A stretch of 64,000 nucleotides of DNA from Massilia agri (GTDB lineage: Bacteria > Pseudomonadota > Gammaproteobacteria > Burkholderiales > Burkholderiaceae_D), in assembly GCF_024753255.1 (NCBI RefSeq), contig NZ_JANUHA010000003.1:186001-250000 (forward strand). The letters run 5' to 3'. Every line of letters begins with the position of its first letter. Within the stretch, counting starts at the first letter, position 1. The position numbers and the translations under genes are program-made. This document shows positions 49,781-58,299 of the stretch, piece by piece. Under the pieces are notes generated by a model. That model was not told where the DNA came from and ran no database searches. It saw only the letters and a program-made list of their open reading frames with translations.

Positions 49781-50954
49781 ATTCGCGGCCTTCGTGCTGC
49801 GCGGCGCGCTGTTCGCCGGCCTGGCGGTCCTCCTGCTCTTGAGGGCGCGCAGGCTGCTGCGGCGCCGGCTGGGCGCGGCCCTCGCCTACCAGGCCTGGCT
49901 GCTGGTGCCTTGCGTGCTGATCGCGGCCATGCTGCCGGCAAGTCCCGCGCCGCGGCTTCTCCACATCGAAGCGCTGGACGCCGCGCAGGCCCTGGCGGTC
50001 CAGGCCACGCCAGGCGTCGCCTCGCAGCAGGCAAATCTCCTGCTGCTCGCCTGGGCCTGCGGCGCGCTGGCGATGGCGCTGCGCTTCGTCCTCGGCCACC
50101 ACGCCTTCCTGCGCCGGGCGGGCCGGCTGGCCAGGTCCGGCGAGGTCTATATCGGCGCCGCCGGCATCGGCCCGGCGTCGGTCGGCCTGCTGCGCCCGAG
50201 GATCGTCGTGCCTCCTGACTTCGCGCAGCGCTACGCGCCCGCCGAGCAGGCCCTGATCATCGCCCACGAGCGCACCCACATCGCGCGCCGCGATGCCCTG
50301 GCCAACCTGCTCGCGGCGCTGCTGCAGTGCGCCTTCTGGTTCAACCCGCTGGTCCACCTCGGCGCGCGCGCCTTCCGCCAGGACCAGGAGCTCGCCTGCG
50401 ACGCCGCCGTCATGCGCCGGCATCCGGGCCAGCGCCGCAGCTACGCCGAAGCCCTCTTGAAGTCCCACACCGGCGCGCACGCCGCCGGCCTGCACTGCCA
50501 CTGGCAATCTCCCCACCCCACCAAGGAGCGCATCATGAGTCTGTCGCACACCCCGCCCGGAACCGCCCGCCGCCTCGCCGGCCGCTGCATTCTCGCCCTG
50601 CTGGCCGCGGGCGCCATCGGCGCCACCTTGAGCGTGCGGGCCGAACTGCCGGCACAGGGCCCCGTGTACGCGATCGCGATGCAGCTCGACGAGGGCGGCA
50701 AGCGCTCGACGCCGCGGGTGCTGGCGCGGGCCGGCGAGACCTTCGCGGTCGCCACCGACGCCTGGCGCCTCGAGATGACGGTGCGCCAGGCCGAGACGCC
50801 CGGCCAGGTCTGGCTCAAGGGCGCGCTCTACAAGGGCAAGGAGCAGGTCGGCGCACCCACCCTGCTGGCCCGCGTCGGCGAAGCGGCCACGGTGAAGGTC
50901 GGCGAGGGCATCGGGGCCTTCGCTGTGTCGATGACGGTATCGCCACAATCCTGA
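49767..50954 (+). CDS. BlaR1/MecR1-like M56 membrane metallopeptidase without a penicillin-binding sensor
   Basis: This 395-residue membrane protein has several helices near the N-terminus and a zinc motif IIAHERTHIARRDALANLLAALLQCAFWFNPL (HExxH), plus QDQELACDAAVM, the M56 active site. It likely cleaves the BlaI-type repressor after a signal. The C-terminal segment from about residue 260 has one more hydrophobic helix and a short beta-rich domain (about 100 residues) instead of a penicillin sensor, so the signal is unknown. An internal ATG (50535) with AAGGAG could make the C-terminal part separately, but KER codons create that motif. Confidence 0.88.
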   Translation: MMASEFAAFVLRGALFAGLAVLLLLRARRLLRRRLGAALAYQAWLLVPCVLIAAMLPASPAPRLLHIEALDAAQALAVQATPGVASQQANLLLLAWACGALAMALRFVLGHHAFLRRAGRLARSGEVYIGAAGIGPASVGLLRPRIVVPPDFAQRYAPAEQALIIAHERTHIARRDALANLLAALLQCAFWFNPLVHLGARAFRQDQELACDAAVMRRHPGQRRSYAEALLKSHTGAHAAGLHCHWQSPHPTKERIMSLSHTPPGTARRLAGRCILALLAAGAIGATLSVRAELPAQGPVYAIAMQLDEGGKRSTPRVLARAGETFAVATDAWRLEMTVRQAETPGQVWLKGALYKGKEQVGAPTLLARVGEAATVKVGEGIGAFAVSMTVSPQS

Positions 50955-50987
50955 GCGCCCGGCCCAGCGGTAACAGGCCTGTTCGCA

Positions 50988-51007
50988 TATAATTGGTTGG
51001 TCCACTT
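50988..51007 (+). promoter_or_regulatory. -10 box and TGG-N5-CCA site before the second GntR gene
   Basis: A perfect TATAAT (50988-50993) runs into AATTGGTTGGTCCACTT (50991-51007), which has the TGG-N5-CCA spacing of the operators at 45389, 51874 and 51940. It is 73 bases before the GntR start and suggests autoregulation. The arms are imperfect. Confidence 0.45.
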
Positions 51008-51079
51008 GCAACATTATCCGCGTCAAACTAAGATTCCTTGTTTGGCATCGGCCACCATTTATCCACGACGGACCCATCG

Positions 51080-51778
51080 ATGAAGAAAACCGCTGCGCCG
51101 AACGAGAACGGCGCCAACGAACCACGGCTGTACCGGGTGGTGTCGAGTAGGATCGAGGAGCTGATCCGTCTTGAAAACATCCGCCCGGGCGAGCGCCTGC
51201 CGGCCGAACGCGAGCTGGCCACCAAGCTCGGCGTCAGTCGCACCTCGCTGCGCGAAGCCCTGATCGCCCTCGAACTGGGTGGCACGGTCGAGGTGCGCGG
51301 CGGGTCGGGGGTCTACGTCAGCGAGCAGGCCAAGCCGCAGGCCGAGGTGCCGACCGCAGGCCCCGGCCCCTTCGAAGTGCTGGCCGCGCGCCGCCTGATC
51401 GAGGTCGAGGTGGCGGCGCTGGCCGCCAAGCACGCCAGCGACTCGGCCATCGACGCCATCCTGCGCGCGGTCGAAGAGATGGAACAGCACCATGAAGACC
51501 GCAGCGGCAACGAGTCGGCCGACCGCAACTTCCACCTGGCGATCGCCCGCGCCACCGGCAACAGCGCCATGGTCGGCGTGATCGAATACCTGTGGAGCCA
51601 GCGCGGCTCGCTGTGGCACAAGCTGAAGGAACACTTCCAGACCGAGGAACTGCGCCAGCAGACCCTGCTCGACCACCGCAACATCTTCGCCGCCATCGCC
51701 TCGCACGACGTCGCCGGCGCACGCACCGCGATGCGCGCCCACCTCGACCGCGTCACCCGCACCTTCTCGCGCGGCTGA
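51080..51778 (+). CDS. GntR-family regulator, FadR/FCD subfamily
   Basis: The protein has 232 residues. Its winged helix (RLPAERELATKLGVSRTSLREALIALELGGTVEVRGGSGVYV) is followed by an FCD domain with the conserved ADRNFHLAIARATGN and AIASHDVAGARTAMRAHLDRV. The TGGTC-NG-ACCA-type palindromes at 45389, 51874 and 51940 match the operator style of this subfamily (PdhR/LldR/FadR). This regulator lies immediately upstream of the TonB receptor and is the best candidate to control the pectin genes. The frame could begin at TTG 51038, but ATG 51080 fits better. Confidence 0.92.
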   Translation: MKKTAAPNENGANEPRLYRVVSSRIEELIRLENIRPGERLPAERELATKLGVSRTSLREALIALELGGTVEVRGGSGVYVSEQAKPQAEVPTAGPGPFEVLAARRLIEVEVAALAAKHASDSAIDAILRAVEEMEQHHEDRSGNESADRNFHLAIARATGNSAMVGVIEYLWSQRGSLWHKLKEHFQTEELRQQTLLDHRNIFAAIASHDVAGARTAMRAHLDRVTRTFSRG

Positions 51779-51873
51779 TCCGCTCAAGCCGGGCCCGGGC
51801 CCGGCCATCTCCCTTCCTGCCCTGCGCCAGGCCTGTCGCCGCGAGCGCGTCTGCGCAATCTTGTGCTTTCCAC

Positions 51874-51905
51874 AATTGGCCAGACCAATCTGTATTTACA
51901 TACAG
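51874..51905. promoter_or_regulatory. Two palindromes upstream of the TonB receptor promoter
   Basis: AATTGGCCAGACCAAT (51874-51889) is a near-perfect GntR/FCD-type palindrome of the TGG-N5-CCA class. The next bases form CTGTAT-TTAC-ATACAG (51890-51905), a perfect 6-bp inverted repeat resembling the site before kdgD. They are 27-58 bases upstream of the TonB promoter -35 box. Confidence 0.6.
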
Positions 51906-51931
51906 ACCAGAAAATAACTGGCACGTCCAGA

Positions 51932-51960
51932 TTGCGAAAGCGGTCAGACCAAAGTAGAAT
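51932..51960 (+). promoter_or_regulatory. TonB-receptor promoter with embedded GntR-type operator
   Basis: TTGCGA (51932-51937) and TAGAAT (51955-51960) are 17 bases apart, with CGGTCAGACCA (51941-51951) in the spacer. Over the 30 bases from the -35 to the C after the -10, 24 positions match the promoter at 45382. Common control by one GntR protein is likely. Confidence 0.68.
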
Positions 51961-52026
51961 CGTCGACACCCCGCGTGATCCGGGAGGACCCTGGGCGCGC
52001 TTGACGATAACAAAGCAGGAGACATA

Positions 52027-54852
52027 GTGAAACACCAGAACCGAATCACCGGGCTGCGCATGGCCCAACCGCGCTTCCTTCTGTCGGCAGTCTCTGTCGC
52101 AGTCATGGCCTTGATGAACACCGCTCAGGCGCAGGAAGCGCCGATGCAGCGTGTCGAAGTCACCGGCTCCTCGATCAAGCGCCTCGCGACCGAAAACGCC
52201 CTCCCCCTCACCACCATCAAGGCCGAAGAGCTGCTCAACCGCGGCCTGACCACGATGTCGGAAGTCGCCGTGGCCCTGACCGTCGCCTCGACCAACGAGC
52301 CGGTCGGCGGCGGCGGCAGCGGCACCATGATCAATATGCGCGGCCTGAACACCAACCGCACCCTGGTCCTGCTCAACGGCCGCCGCCTGGCCAACGAAGC
52401 GCTGGGCGACAGCTCGGTCAACGTCGACGTGATCCCGATGGCCGCCATCGAGCGCGTCGAAGTGCTGCGCGACGGCGCCTCGGCCCTGTACGGCACCGAC
52501 GCGATCGCCGGCGTGGTGAACTTCATCACCAAGCGCTCCATCACCGGCGTGACCGCCAGCGCCAGCACCGTGCAGCCGGAACAGTCCGGCGGCGGCGCCC
52601 AGCGCCGCGCCGGCTTCGTGGTCGGCAAGGGCGACCTGGCCGTCGAAGGCTGGAACGTCTACACCGCCGTCGACATCCAGCGCCGCGATTCGCTGCTGCA
52701 GCGCGACCGTCCGAACATCACCGACCCGGCCAAGATCGCGCAGCTGGGCGGCACGCCCTTCACGCCGAACACCTCGGGCGGCGCGGCTTCTCCTGCGAAC
52801 TTCACCATCTACCGCAACGGCAAGTCCGCCGGCATCACCGGCAACCCCTATTTCGCGGCCGGCTGCGTGACCCCGTACGCGGTCCAGACCACGATCCCGT
52901 CGACCCGCACCAATGCCAACGGCGGCAAGACCTGCATCACCGATCCGACCTACTATCCGGAACTGCTGCCGGAAGCCCAGCAGGCCACGATCTTCACCAA
53001 GGCCAGCATCGCCCATGGCGACGGCGGCATCCTGAGCATCGAACTGAACCTGTCGAAGTCCTATATCGACGCATCGGACGCGCCGCAGCCCTTCGGCGCC
53101 AGCACCGACTACGACCGCCTCACCGCCTCGCGCAAGCCGCTGATGATCACCAAGGCCAGCAAGTGGTACCCGGGCGGCAGCGGCGGCGTGCCGGCCGTGG
53201 CCGGCCTGAACGGCGAAGACCTGGCGCTGACCTGGAGCCTGGACGAACTCGGCCCGGTCACCACCCACGACGAACAGCTCAACCACCGCCTGGTGGTCCA
53301 GGACGAGGGCCAGATCAAGGGATGGGACTACCGCGCCGGCGTCTCCTACGCCTACAGCCAGCGCAACATCGGCTTCCGCGACAATTTCGTGCGCACCCCG
53401 GGCCTGTATGCCGGCGTCGAGCAGGGCATCCTGAATCCCTTCGGCCCGCAGGACCAGGCCGGCCGCGACTACCTCGAGAGCATCTCGGCCGACGGCCTCG
53501 AATACCGTAACGCCGACGTGCGCTACTACGGCGCCGACCTGAACCTGTCGCGCACCCTGATGGACCTCGGCGGCGGCGCACTGGGACTGGCCATCGGCGC
53601 CGACTGGCACCGCGAGTCCTTCGAAGAGAACATGAACATGCTGGGCAACGAGGTCGTCTACAAGGTCTCGGGCACCCCGGGCCGCAACCCGAGCGGCTCG
53701 CGCCGCGTGGCCGGCATGTACGCCGAACTCGACGCCCCGGTGACGAAACAGCTGAACCTGAACTTCGCGGTGCGCGCCGACCACTTCAGCGACTTCGGCA
53801 ACACCGTCAATCCGAAGGCCAGCTTCCGCTACCAGCCACTCAAAGCATTGATGCTGCGCGGTACCGTGAGCAAGGGTTTCCGTGCGCCGACCCTGCCGGA
53901 ACTGTACGGCAGCGAGCGCACCCTGGTGCCGTCCTCGTCGAACTGGGATGACCCGCTGCTGTGCCCGAGCGCCACGCCCAGCGTGACCGGCACCGGCACC
54001 GTGACGACCGATCCGCGCTATGCCGGCCTGAACCTCGATCCGACCCGCGTCTGCAACACGCGCCTGACCACGCTCACCGGCGCCAACCCGGACCTGGATC
54101 CGGAAAAGTCGAAGACCTACACGGTCGGCTTCGTGGTCGAGCCGGTGAAGAACTTCGTGGCCACCGTCGACTTCTGGAAGATCGACATGACCGGCACCAT
54201 CGCCCAGGTCTCGGAAGACACGATCTTCAACAACCTCGAGAAGTACGCCGACCTGTTCGTGCGCAATCCGGACGGCACCCTGCAGTACATCCAGAAGACC
54301 CGCCTGAACATGGGCGGCCTGCGTACCCAGGGCGTCGACATCGGCCTGAACTACTTCTACCCGACCTCGAGCTGGGGCCGCTTCGGCTTCTCGCTGGACG
54401 GCAGCTACACCGACAAGTACGAAGGCCAGAACGAATCCGGCGGCGAGTGGTTCGACAGCGTCGGCAGGAACGGCGCCCTGTCCACCGGCGCGACCGCGTC
54501 GAACACCTATGTGTTCAAGTGGAAGCACCAGGCGCGCGTGAACTGGTCCTACGGTTCCTTCTTCGGCCAGCTGACGCAGCAGTACGCCTCGAGCTACGAA
54601 GACACCAATGCGCTGCCGACCCAGAAGCCGGGCCAGCCCTTCTTCAACCGCATCGCGCCGTACCGCGTCTACAACCTGTCGACCAGCTACAAGGTCAACA
54701 AGCAGCTGAAACTCGGCCTGGGCGTGAACAACCTGTTCGACGAAGATCCGCCGCTGTCGAACCAGCGCCTCTCCTCGCGCGTCGTGTTCGCACGTAACGT
54801 CGCCAAGCCGATCGGCCGTACTTTCAACGTGCGCGCGGACTACACCTTCTAA
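52027..54852 (+). CDS. TonB-dependent outer-membrane receptor
   Basis: This 941-residue receptor has a signal peptide (SVSVAVMALMNTAQA), a plug domain (about 40-160) with VEVTGSSIKR, MINMRGLNTNRTLVLLNGRRL and ERVEVLRDGASALYGTDAIAGVVNFI, and a 22-strand-type barrel ending in RTFNVRADYTF with the usual terminal Phe. Genomic context (pectinases, uronate operons) suggests import of oligogalacturonides; that is inference. The start is GTG with AGGAG upstream. A strong terminator follows before the polygalacturonase gene. Confidence 0.92.
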   Translation: MKHQNRITGLRMAQPRFLLSAVSVAVMALMNTAQAQEAPMQRVEVTGSSIKRLATENALPLTTIKAEELLNRGLTTMSEVAVALTVASTNEPVGGGGSGTMINMRGLNTNRTLVLLNGRRLANEALGDSSVNVDVIPMAAIERVEVLRDGASALYGTDAIAGVVNFITKRSITGVTASASTVQPEQSGGGAQRRAGFVVGKGDLAVEGWNVYTAVDIQRRDSLLQRDRPNITDPAKIAQLGGTPFTPNTSGGAASPANFTIYRNGKSAGITGNPYFAAGCVTPYAVQTTIPSTRTNANGGKTCITDPTYYPELLPEAQQATIFTKASIAHGDGGILSIELNLSKSYIDASDAPQPFGASTDYDRLTASRKPLMITKASKWYPGGSGGVPAVAGLNGEDLALTWSLDELGPVTTHDEQLNHRLVVQDEGQIKGWDYRAGVSYAYSQRNIGFRDNFVRTPGLYAGVEQGILNPFGPQDQAGRDYLESISADGLEYRNADVRYYGADLNLSRTLMDLGGGALGLAIGADWHRESFEENMNMLGNEVVYKVSGTPGRNPSGSRRVAGMYAELDAPVTKQLNLNFAVRADHFSDFGNTVNPKASFRYQPLKALMLRGTVSKGFRAPTLPELYGSERTLVPSSSNWDDPLLCPSATPSVTGTGTVTTDPRYAGLNLDPTRVCNTRLTTLTGANPDLDPEKSKTYTVGFVVEPVKNFVATVDFWKIDMTGTIAQVSEDTIFNNLEKYADLFVRNPDGTLQYIQKTRLNMGGLRTQGVDIGLNYFYPTSSWGRFGFSLDGSYTDKYEGQNESGGEWFDSVGRNGALSTGATASNTYVFKWKHQARVNWSYGSFFGQLTQQYASSYEDTNALPTQKPGQPFFNRIAPYRVYNLSTSYKVNKQLKLGLGVNNLFDEDPPLSNQRLSSRVVFARNVAKPIGRTFNVRADYTF

Positions 54853-54874
54853 GTCCCCTCCTGGACTGTGGCTT

Positions 54875-54912
54875 GCGCCGGGTGGGCCTGCTCCCATCCG
54901 GCGCTTTTTTTT
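54875..54912 (+). terminator. Rho-independent terminator after the TonB receptor
   Basis: A 12-bp GC-rich stem with one G-T wobble (54875-54904) is followed by eight T (54905-54912). It is a textbook intrinsic terminator. It lies 22 bases after the receptor stop and 26 bases before the GH28 start, so GH28 transcription may depend on read-through or a separate promoter. Confidence 0.85.
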
Positions 54913-54938
54913 CGCACATACGACAGCACGGAGACACC

Positions 54939-56753
54939 ATGGCAATTAAACAGATCAACCCACGACGCCGCGCACTGCTGCGCGCCGCTTCGGTCTCGGC
55001 GGCCGGCCTGGGCATCGGCGCCCCGGCGCTGGCGGCGGCAAACAACGATCCCTGGGCCCGCGCTCAGGGCATCATCGACAAGTTCAGGAAGCCGCTCAGC
55101 TTCCCGAAGCGCGACTTCGCGATCACCGCGTATGGCGCCAAGGCCTGCGACGCGATCCAGGTGAGCGGCTTCGCGGCCCACCACGAGCCGGCCCAGGTCA
55201 GCACGCCGGCGCCTGGCGCCACCGACTGCTATGCGGCCATCGCCGCGGCGATCGCGGCCTGCAGCAAGGCCGGCGGCGGGCGCGTGCTGATCCCGGCCGG
55301 TAACTGGCTGGTGAGAGGGCCGATCGTCCTGAAGTCGAACGTCAACGTGCACCTGGCCAGGGGCGCCCACGTCTACTTCAGCAACGATCCCGAGGACTTC
55401 GCCAAATACGGCGACTACGACTGCGGCGAGCGCGGAAAACTGGTGATCTCGCGCTGGCAGAGCAACGATGTTCTCAACTATTCGCCCATGGTCTACGCCT
55501 ACGGCCAGACCAATATCGCCCTCACCGGCGAAGACTGGACCAGCATCCTCGACGGCCAGGGCGGCGTGCCGCGGGCGAACGGCGATACCTGGTGGGACTG
55601 GAAGGGCAAGCGCAAGGCCGGTCCGCGCCAGCAGGAGGCGCAGACCGCCGTCAATCCCTTGAACCCCGCCTCGATCAGGCGTGTCGCGCCCGGCCTGAGC
55701 GACGCCCAGGTCGCGCTCATGGAGGGCAGGAACGACAAGTGGCGCACGGACGAGGCCTACCTGCCCACCCTCTCGGAAGCGGGCGTGCCGGTGGCCAAAC
55801 GCGTGTTCGGGCGCGGCCACTACCTGCGTCCCTGCATGGTGGAATTCATCGGCTGCACGAATGTGCTGCTGCAGGGCTACCAGCTGAACCAGTCGCCGTT
55901 CTGGCAGCACCATCCCGTCAACTGCAGCATGCTCGCGATCCGCGGCGTGCACATGAACAGCCTGGGTCCGAACAGCGACGGCTTCGATCCGGAAGCCTGC
56001 GACACCGTGCTGGTCGAGCACTGCACCTTCAACAGCGGCGACGACTGCATCGCGATCAAGGCCGGCAAGAACCTCGATACCCAGTTCGGTCCGACCCAGA
56101 ATGTGGTGATCCAGCATTGCGTGATGAACAGCGGCCACGGCGGCGTGACCCTGGGCAGCGAGATGTCGGGCGGGATCCAGCACGTGTACGCGCAGGACAT
56201 CGAGTTCCGCAACGCGCATTGGGCGAGCGACCCGCTGAACATCGCGATCCGCCTCAAGACCAACATGAACCGCGGCGGCTTCCTGCGCCACTTCTACGTG
56301 CGCAACGTCACCATGCCCAATGGCGTGAACCTGAAGCCCCAGTTCTACACGCCGATTCCCGGCGGACCGATTCCCCCCAAGTCGGTCGCGGCGGGAGCCG
56401 GGGGCGTCATCACCTTCGACTGCGACTACGCGCCCAACGCCGACAATGTGCGCACCCGCCCGCCGGTGGTGGAACACATCCATATCTCCGGCGTGAAGGT
56501 GGGGAATGTCGCCACAAAAGAAGGGCCGCGCTCCTGCTACCAGGCGGTGCTGCTGCTCGGCCCCGTCGCCTTCGACTACAACGGCGACCAGCCGGCGGAG
56601 ATCCTGCCGATCCGCGACGTCACCATCAGCGACTGCGACTTCGGCACACCGGTCAATGCGGCGCAGCCGATCTACACCTTCAACGTGAAGAACGTCGTGC
56701 TGCGCAATGTCACCATCGCGGGCAAGGTGCTCGACACGACACTGTCGACCTAG
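54939..56753 (+). CDS. Tat-exported GH28 polygalacturonase
   Basis: This 604-residue glycoside hydrolase family 28 enzyme cleaves polygalacturonic acid. The N-terminus has a twin-Arg signal (NPRRRALLRAASVSAAGLGIGAPALAAA), so it is folded before export. Catalytic motifs are NSDGFDP (346-352), GDDCIAIK (367-374), SGHGG (398-402) and RLKTN (about 438-442), which carry the active-site Asp, His and Arg-Lys residues. GGAG precedes the ATG. Its stop overlaps that of the convergent cysC gene in a shared CTAG. Confidence 0.94.
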   Translation: MAIKQINPRRRALLRAASVSAAGLGIGAPALAAANNDPWARAQGIIDKFRKPLSFPKRDFAITAYGAKACDAIQVSGFAAHHEPAQVSTPAPGATDCYAAIAAAIAACSKAGGGRVLIPAGNWLVRGPIVLKSNVNVHLARGAHVYFSNDPEDFAKYGDYDCGERGKLVISRWQSNDVLNYSPMVYAYGQTNIALTGEDWTSILDGQGGVPRANGDTWWDWKGKRKAGPRQQEAQTAVNPLNPASIRRVAPGLSDAQVALMEGRNDKWRTDEAYLPTLSEAGVPVAKRVFGRGHYLRPCMVEFIGCTNVLLQGYQLNQSPFWQHHPVNCSMLAIRGVHMNSLGPNSDGFDPEACDTVLVEHCTFNSGDDCIAIKAGKNLDTQFGPTQNVVIQHCVMNSGHGGVTLGSEMSGGIQHVYAQDIEFRNAHWASDPLNIAIRLKTNMNRGGFLRHFYVRNVTMPNGVNLKPQFYTPIPGGPIPPKSVAAGAGGVITFDCDYAPNADNVRTRPPVVEHIHISGVKVGNVATKEGPRSCYQAVLLLGPVAFDYNGDQPAEILPIRDVTISDCDFGTPVNAAQPIYTFNVKNVVLRNVTIAGKVLDTTLST

Positions 56754-57382
56754 GCGGGCTGCGCTCCCTGAGGCCGGCCCAGGCGCGCCAGCACCAGTTC
56801 CAGCACCTGCTCCACGCACTGCTCGACGCTGTCGCGGGCGGTATGCAGGACCAGGTCGGGCGCGCCTGGCGCCTCGTAGGGCGAGGAGATGCCGCTGAAG
56901 TCCCGGACCTCGCCGCTGCGCGCCCGCCGGTACAAGCCCTTGACGTCGCGCCGCTCGCAATCGACCACGCTGGCGTTGCAGTAGATTTCGAAGAAGCGCC
57001 CTTCCGGCACTAGGCGGCGCGCGCGTGCACGGTCCGCCGCGAACGGCGAGATCAGCGCGGACAGGACGATCGCGCCCGACTGCACGAAGAGCGCGGCCAC
57101 TTCGCTGGCGCGGCGGATGTTCTCGTGCCGGTCTTCGGCGGTGAAACCGAGGTCGCTGCACAGGCCGTGCCGCAGGTTGTCGCCGTCGAGGACGAAGGTG
57201 CGGCACTGGAGGTCGTGCAGGCGGCGCTCGACGGCGCTGGCCAGGGTCGACTTGCCGGCGCCGGACAGTCCGGTGAACCACAACACCGCCGCCCCATGGC
57301 CGGCGAGGCGCTCGCGCTCCTGCGCGTCGACCGACTGGCCCTGCCAGAACAGGGCGTCGTTGAAGAATTCGCGGCGGCTCAT
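56750..57382 (-). CDS. cysC: Adenylylsulfate kinase
   Basis: The enzyme phosphorylates adenosine phosphosulfate to PAPS, the sulfate donor. The 210-residue protein has the P-loop WFTGLSGAGKST, LDGDNLRHGLCSDLGF, SPFAADRARARRL and DFSGISSPYEAP. It overlaps the sulfotransferase gene (ATGA), so PAPS would be supplied to the transferase. No cysD/cysN is nearby. The stop codon TAG shares CTAG with the convergent GH28 stop. Confidence 0.95.
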   Translation of the reverse strand: MSRREFFNDALFWQGQSVDAQERERLAGHGAAVLWFTGLSGAGKSTLASAVERRLHDLQCRTFVLDGDNLRHGLCSDLGFTAEDRHENIRRASEVAALFVQSGAIVLSALISPFAADRARARRLVPEGRFFEIYCNASVVDCERRDVKGLYRRARSGEVRDFSGISSPYEAPGAPDLVLHTARDSVEQCVEQVLELVLARLGRPQGAQPA

Positions 57383-58299
57383 CGGGCTTCCAGGTAGCGG
57401 TCGAGTTCAGCATTGTCCAGCAGGCTGTCCCCAAACCGGGTCAGCGGAATCAAGGCACGTGCCTGGGCGAGATCATAGCGGAAGCAGGCGCGCAGCAGGT
57501 CGAAGGCCTTGTCGTTGAAGTCGGGCTTGGCTTCCTCGAAATCGACCTTGCTGCTGCTGAACTTGAATGGCACCTCGGGCGTATCGGCGTCCTTCTCAAA
57601 CACGCCGGCGACGAAGCGCCGGCGCGCCTGCGCGTCCCCGAGCCGCTCGACCGACAGCACGGAGACGTCCGAGGCCTGGTATTTTTCCAGCAGATGGCGC
57701 AGCGGCAGATAATAGAAGCTGGCGCCCAAAATGGACACGAAGGGCAAGGTGCGGCGTGACAGGTAGAAGGCGAGCTCGTATTCGATCCGCGCGGCGAAGT
57801 CGTGGGTGCGCACGTGCTCCAGCTCCTTGAGCTCGTAGCGCTCGACGAAGCTGTGCGAGCGGCGCGGAAAGAAGGTACGCGTGATGCGGTGCAAGTCCTC
57901 GTCGGGGCGGTCACCGTGCGGGACGGCGTTGGCGACTCCTCGCTCGTAGCTCGAGAAGTACTGCTCGACTTCCCGGCCGCCGCTGGCCATCAGCTTCTTC
58001 ATCTTGTATGAACTCCAAGTGCGTTCGAACTGGTTGCGCAGGCACAGAACCAGGCGGGTATCGTATTCGGGCAGCCGCCGGACCACAGCCGCGTTCATGG
58101 CATAGCCGACGCTGGCATCCAGCAGCGGCAGCCCCGAGCCAGGCATGCGCGCCGGATGCGGCATGTCGTTCGCGTACAGATACGGTTCCTTGATGCCGGG
58201 TACCCGGTCCTCGGCCAGGCCGCTGTTTACCATCCATTCGGACAGCGCCGTCGTGCCGCACTTTTCCATACCTGCAATAAAGACGTTCTGAACAGCCAT
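57379..58299 (-). CDS. PAPS-dependent sulfotransferase
   Basis: This 306-residue sulfotransferase has the 5'-phosphosulfate loop FIAGMEKCGTTALSEW at residues 6-21 and the 3'-phosphate region VLCLRNQFERTWSSY. These are the PAPS contacts of the family. It transfers sulfate to an unknown acceptor, perhaps a polysaccharide or lipid. AGGAAG precedes the ATG at 58299; the frame continues upstream but that extension looks unlike a protein start. It is coupled to cysC. Confidence 0.85.
   Translation of the reverse strand: MAVQNVFIAGMEKCGTTALSEWMVNSGLAEDRVPGIKEPYLYANDMPHPARMPGSGLPLLDASVGYAMNAAVVRRLPEYDTRLVLCLRNQFERTWSSYKMKKLMASGGREVEQYFSSYERGVANAVPHGDRPDEDLHRITRTFFPRRSHSFVERYELKELEHVRTHDFAARIEYELAFYLSRRTLPFVSILGASFYYLPLRHLLEKYQASDVSVLSVERLGDAQARRRFVAGVFEKDADTPEVPFKFSSSKVDFEEAKPDFNDKAFDLLRACFRYDLAQARALIPLTRFGDSLLDNAELDRYLEAR

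Noticed and set aside
51784-54945. 1053-residue open frame on the minus strand
   Set aside because: It is a shadow of the TonB receptor gene, with no recognisable motifs and a biased composition.
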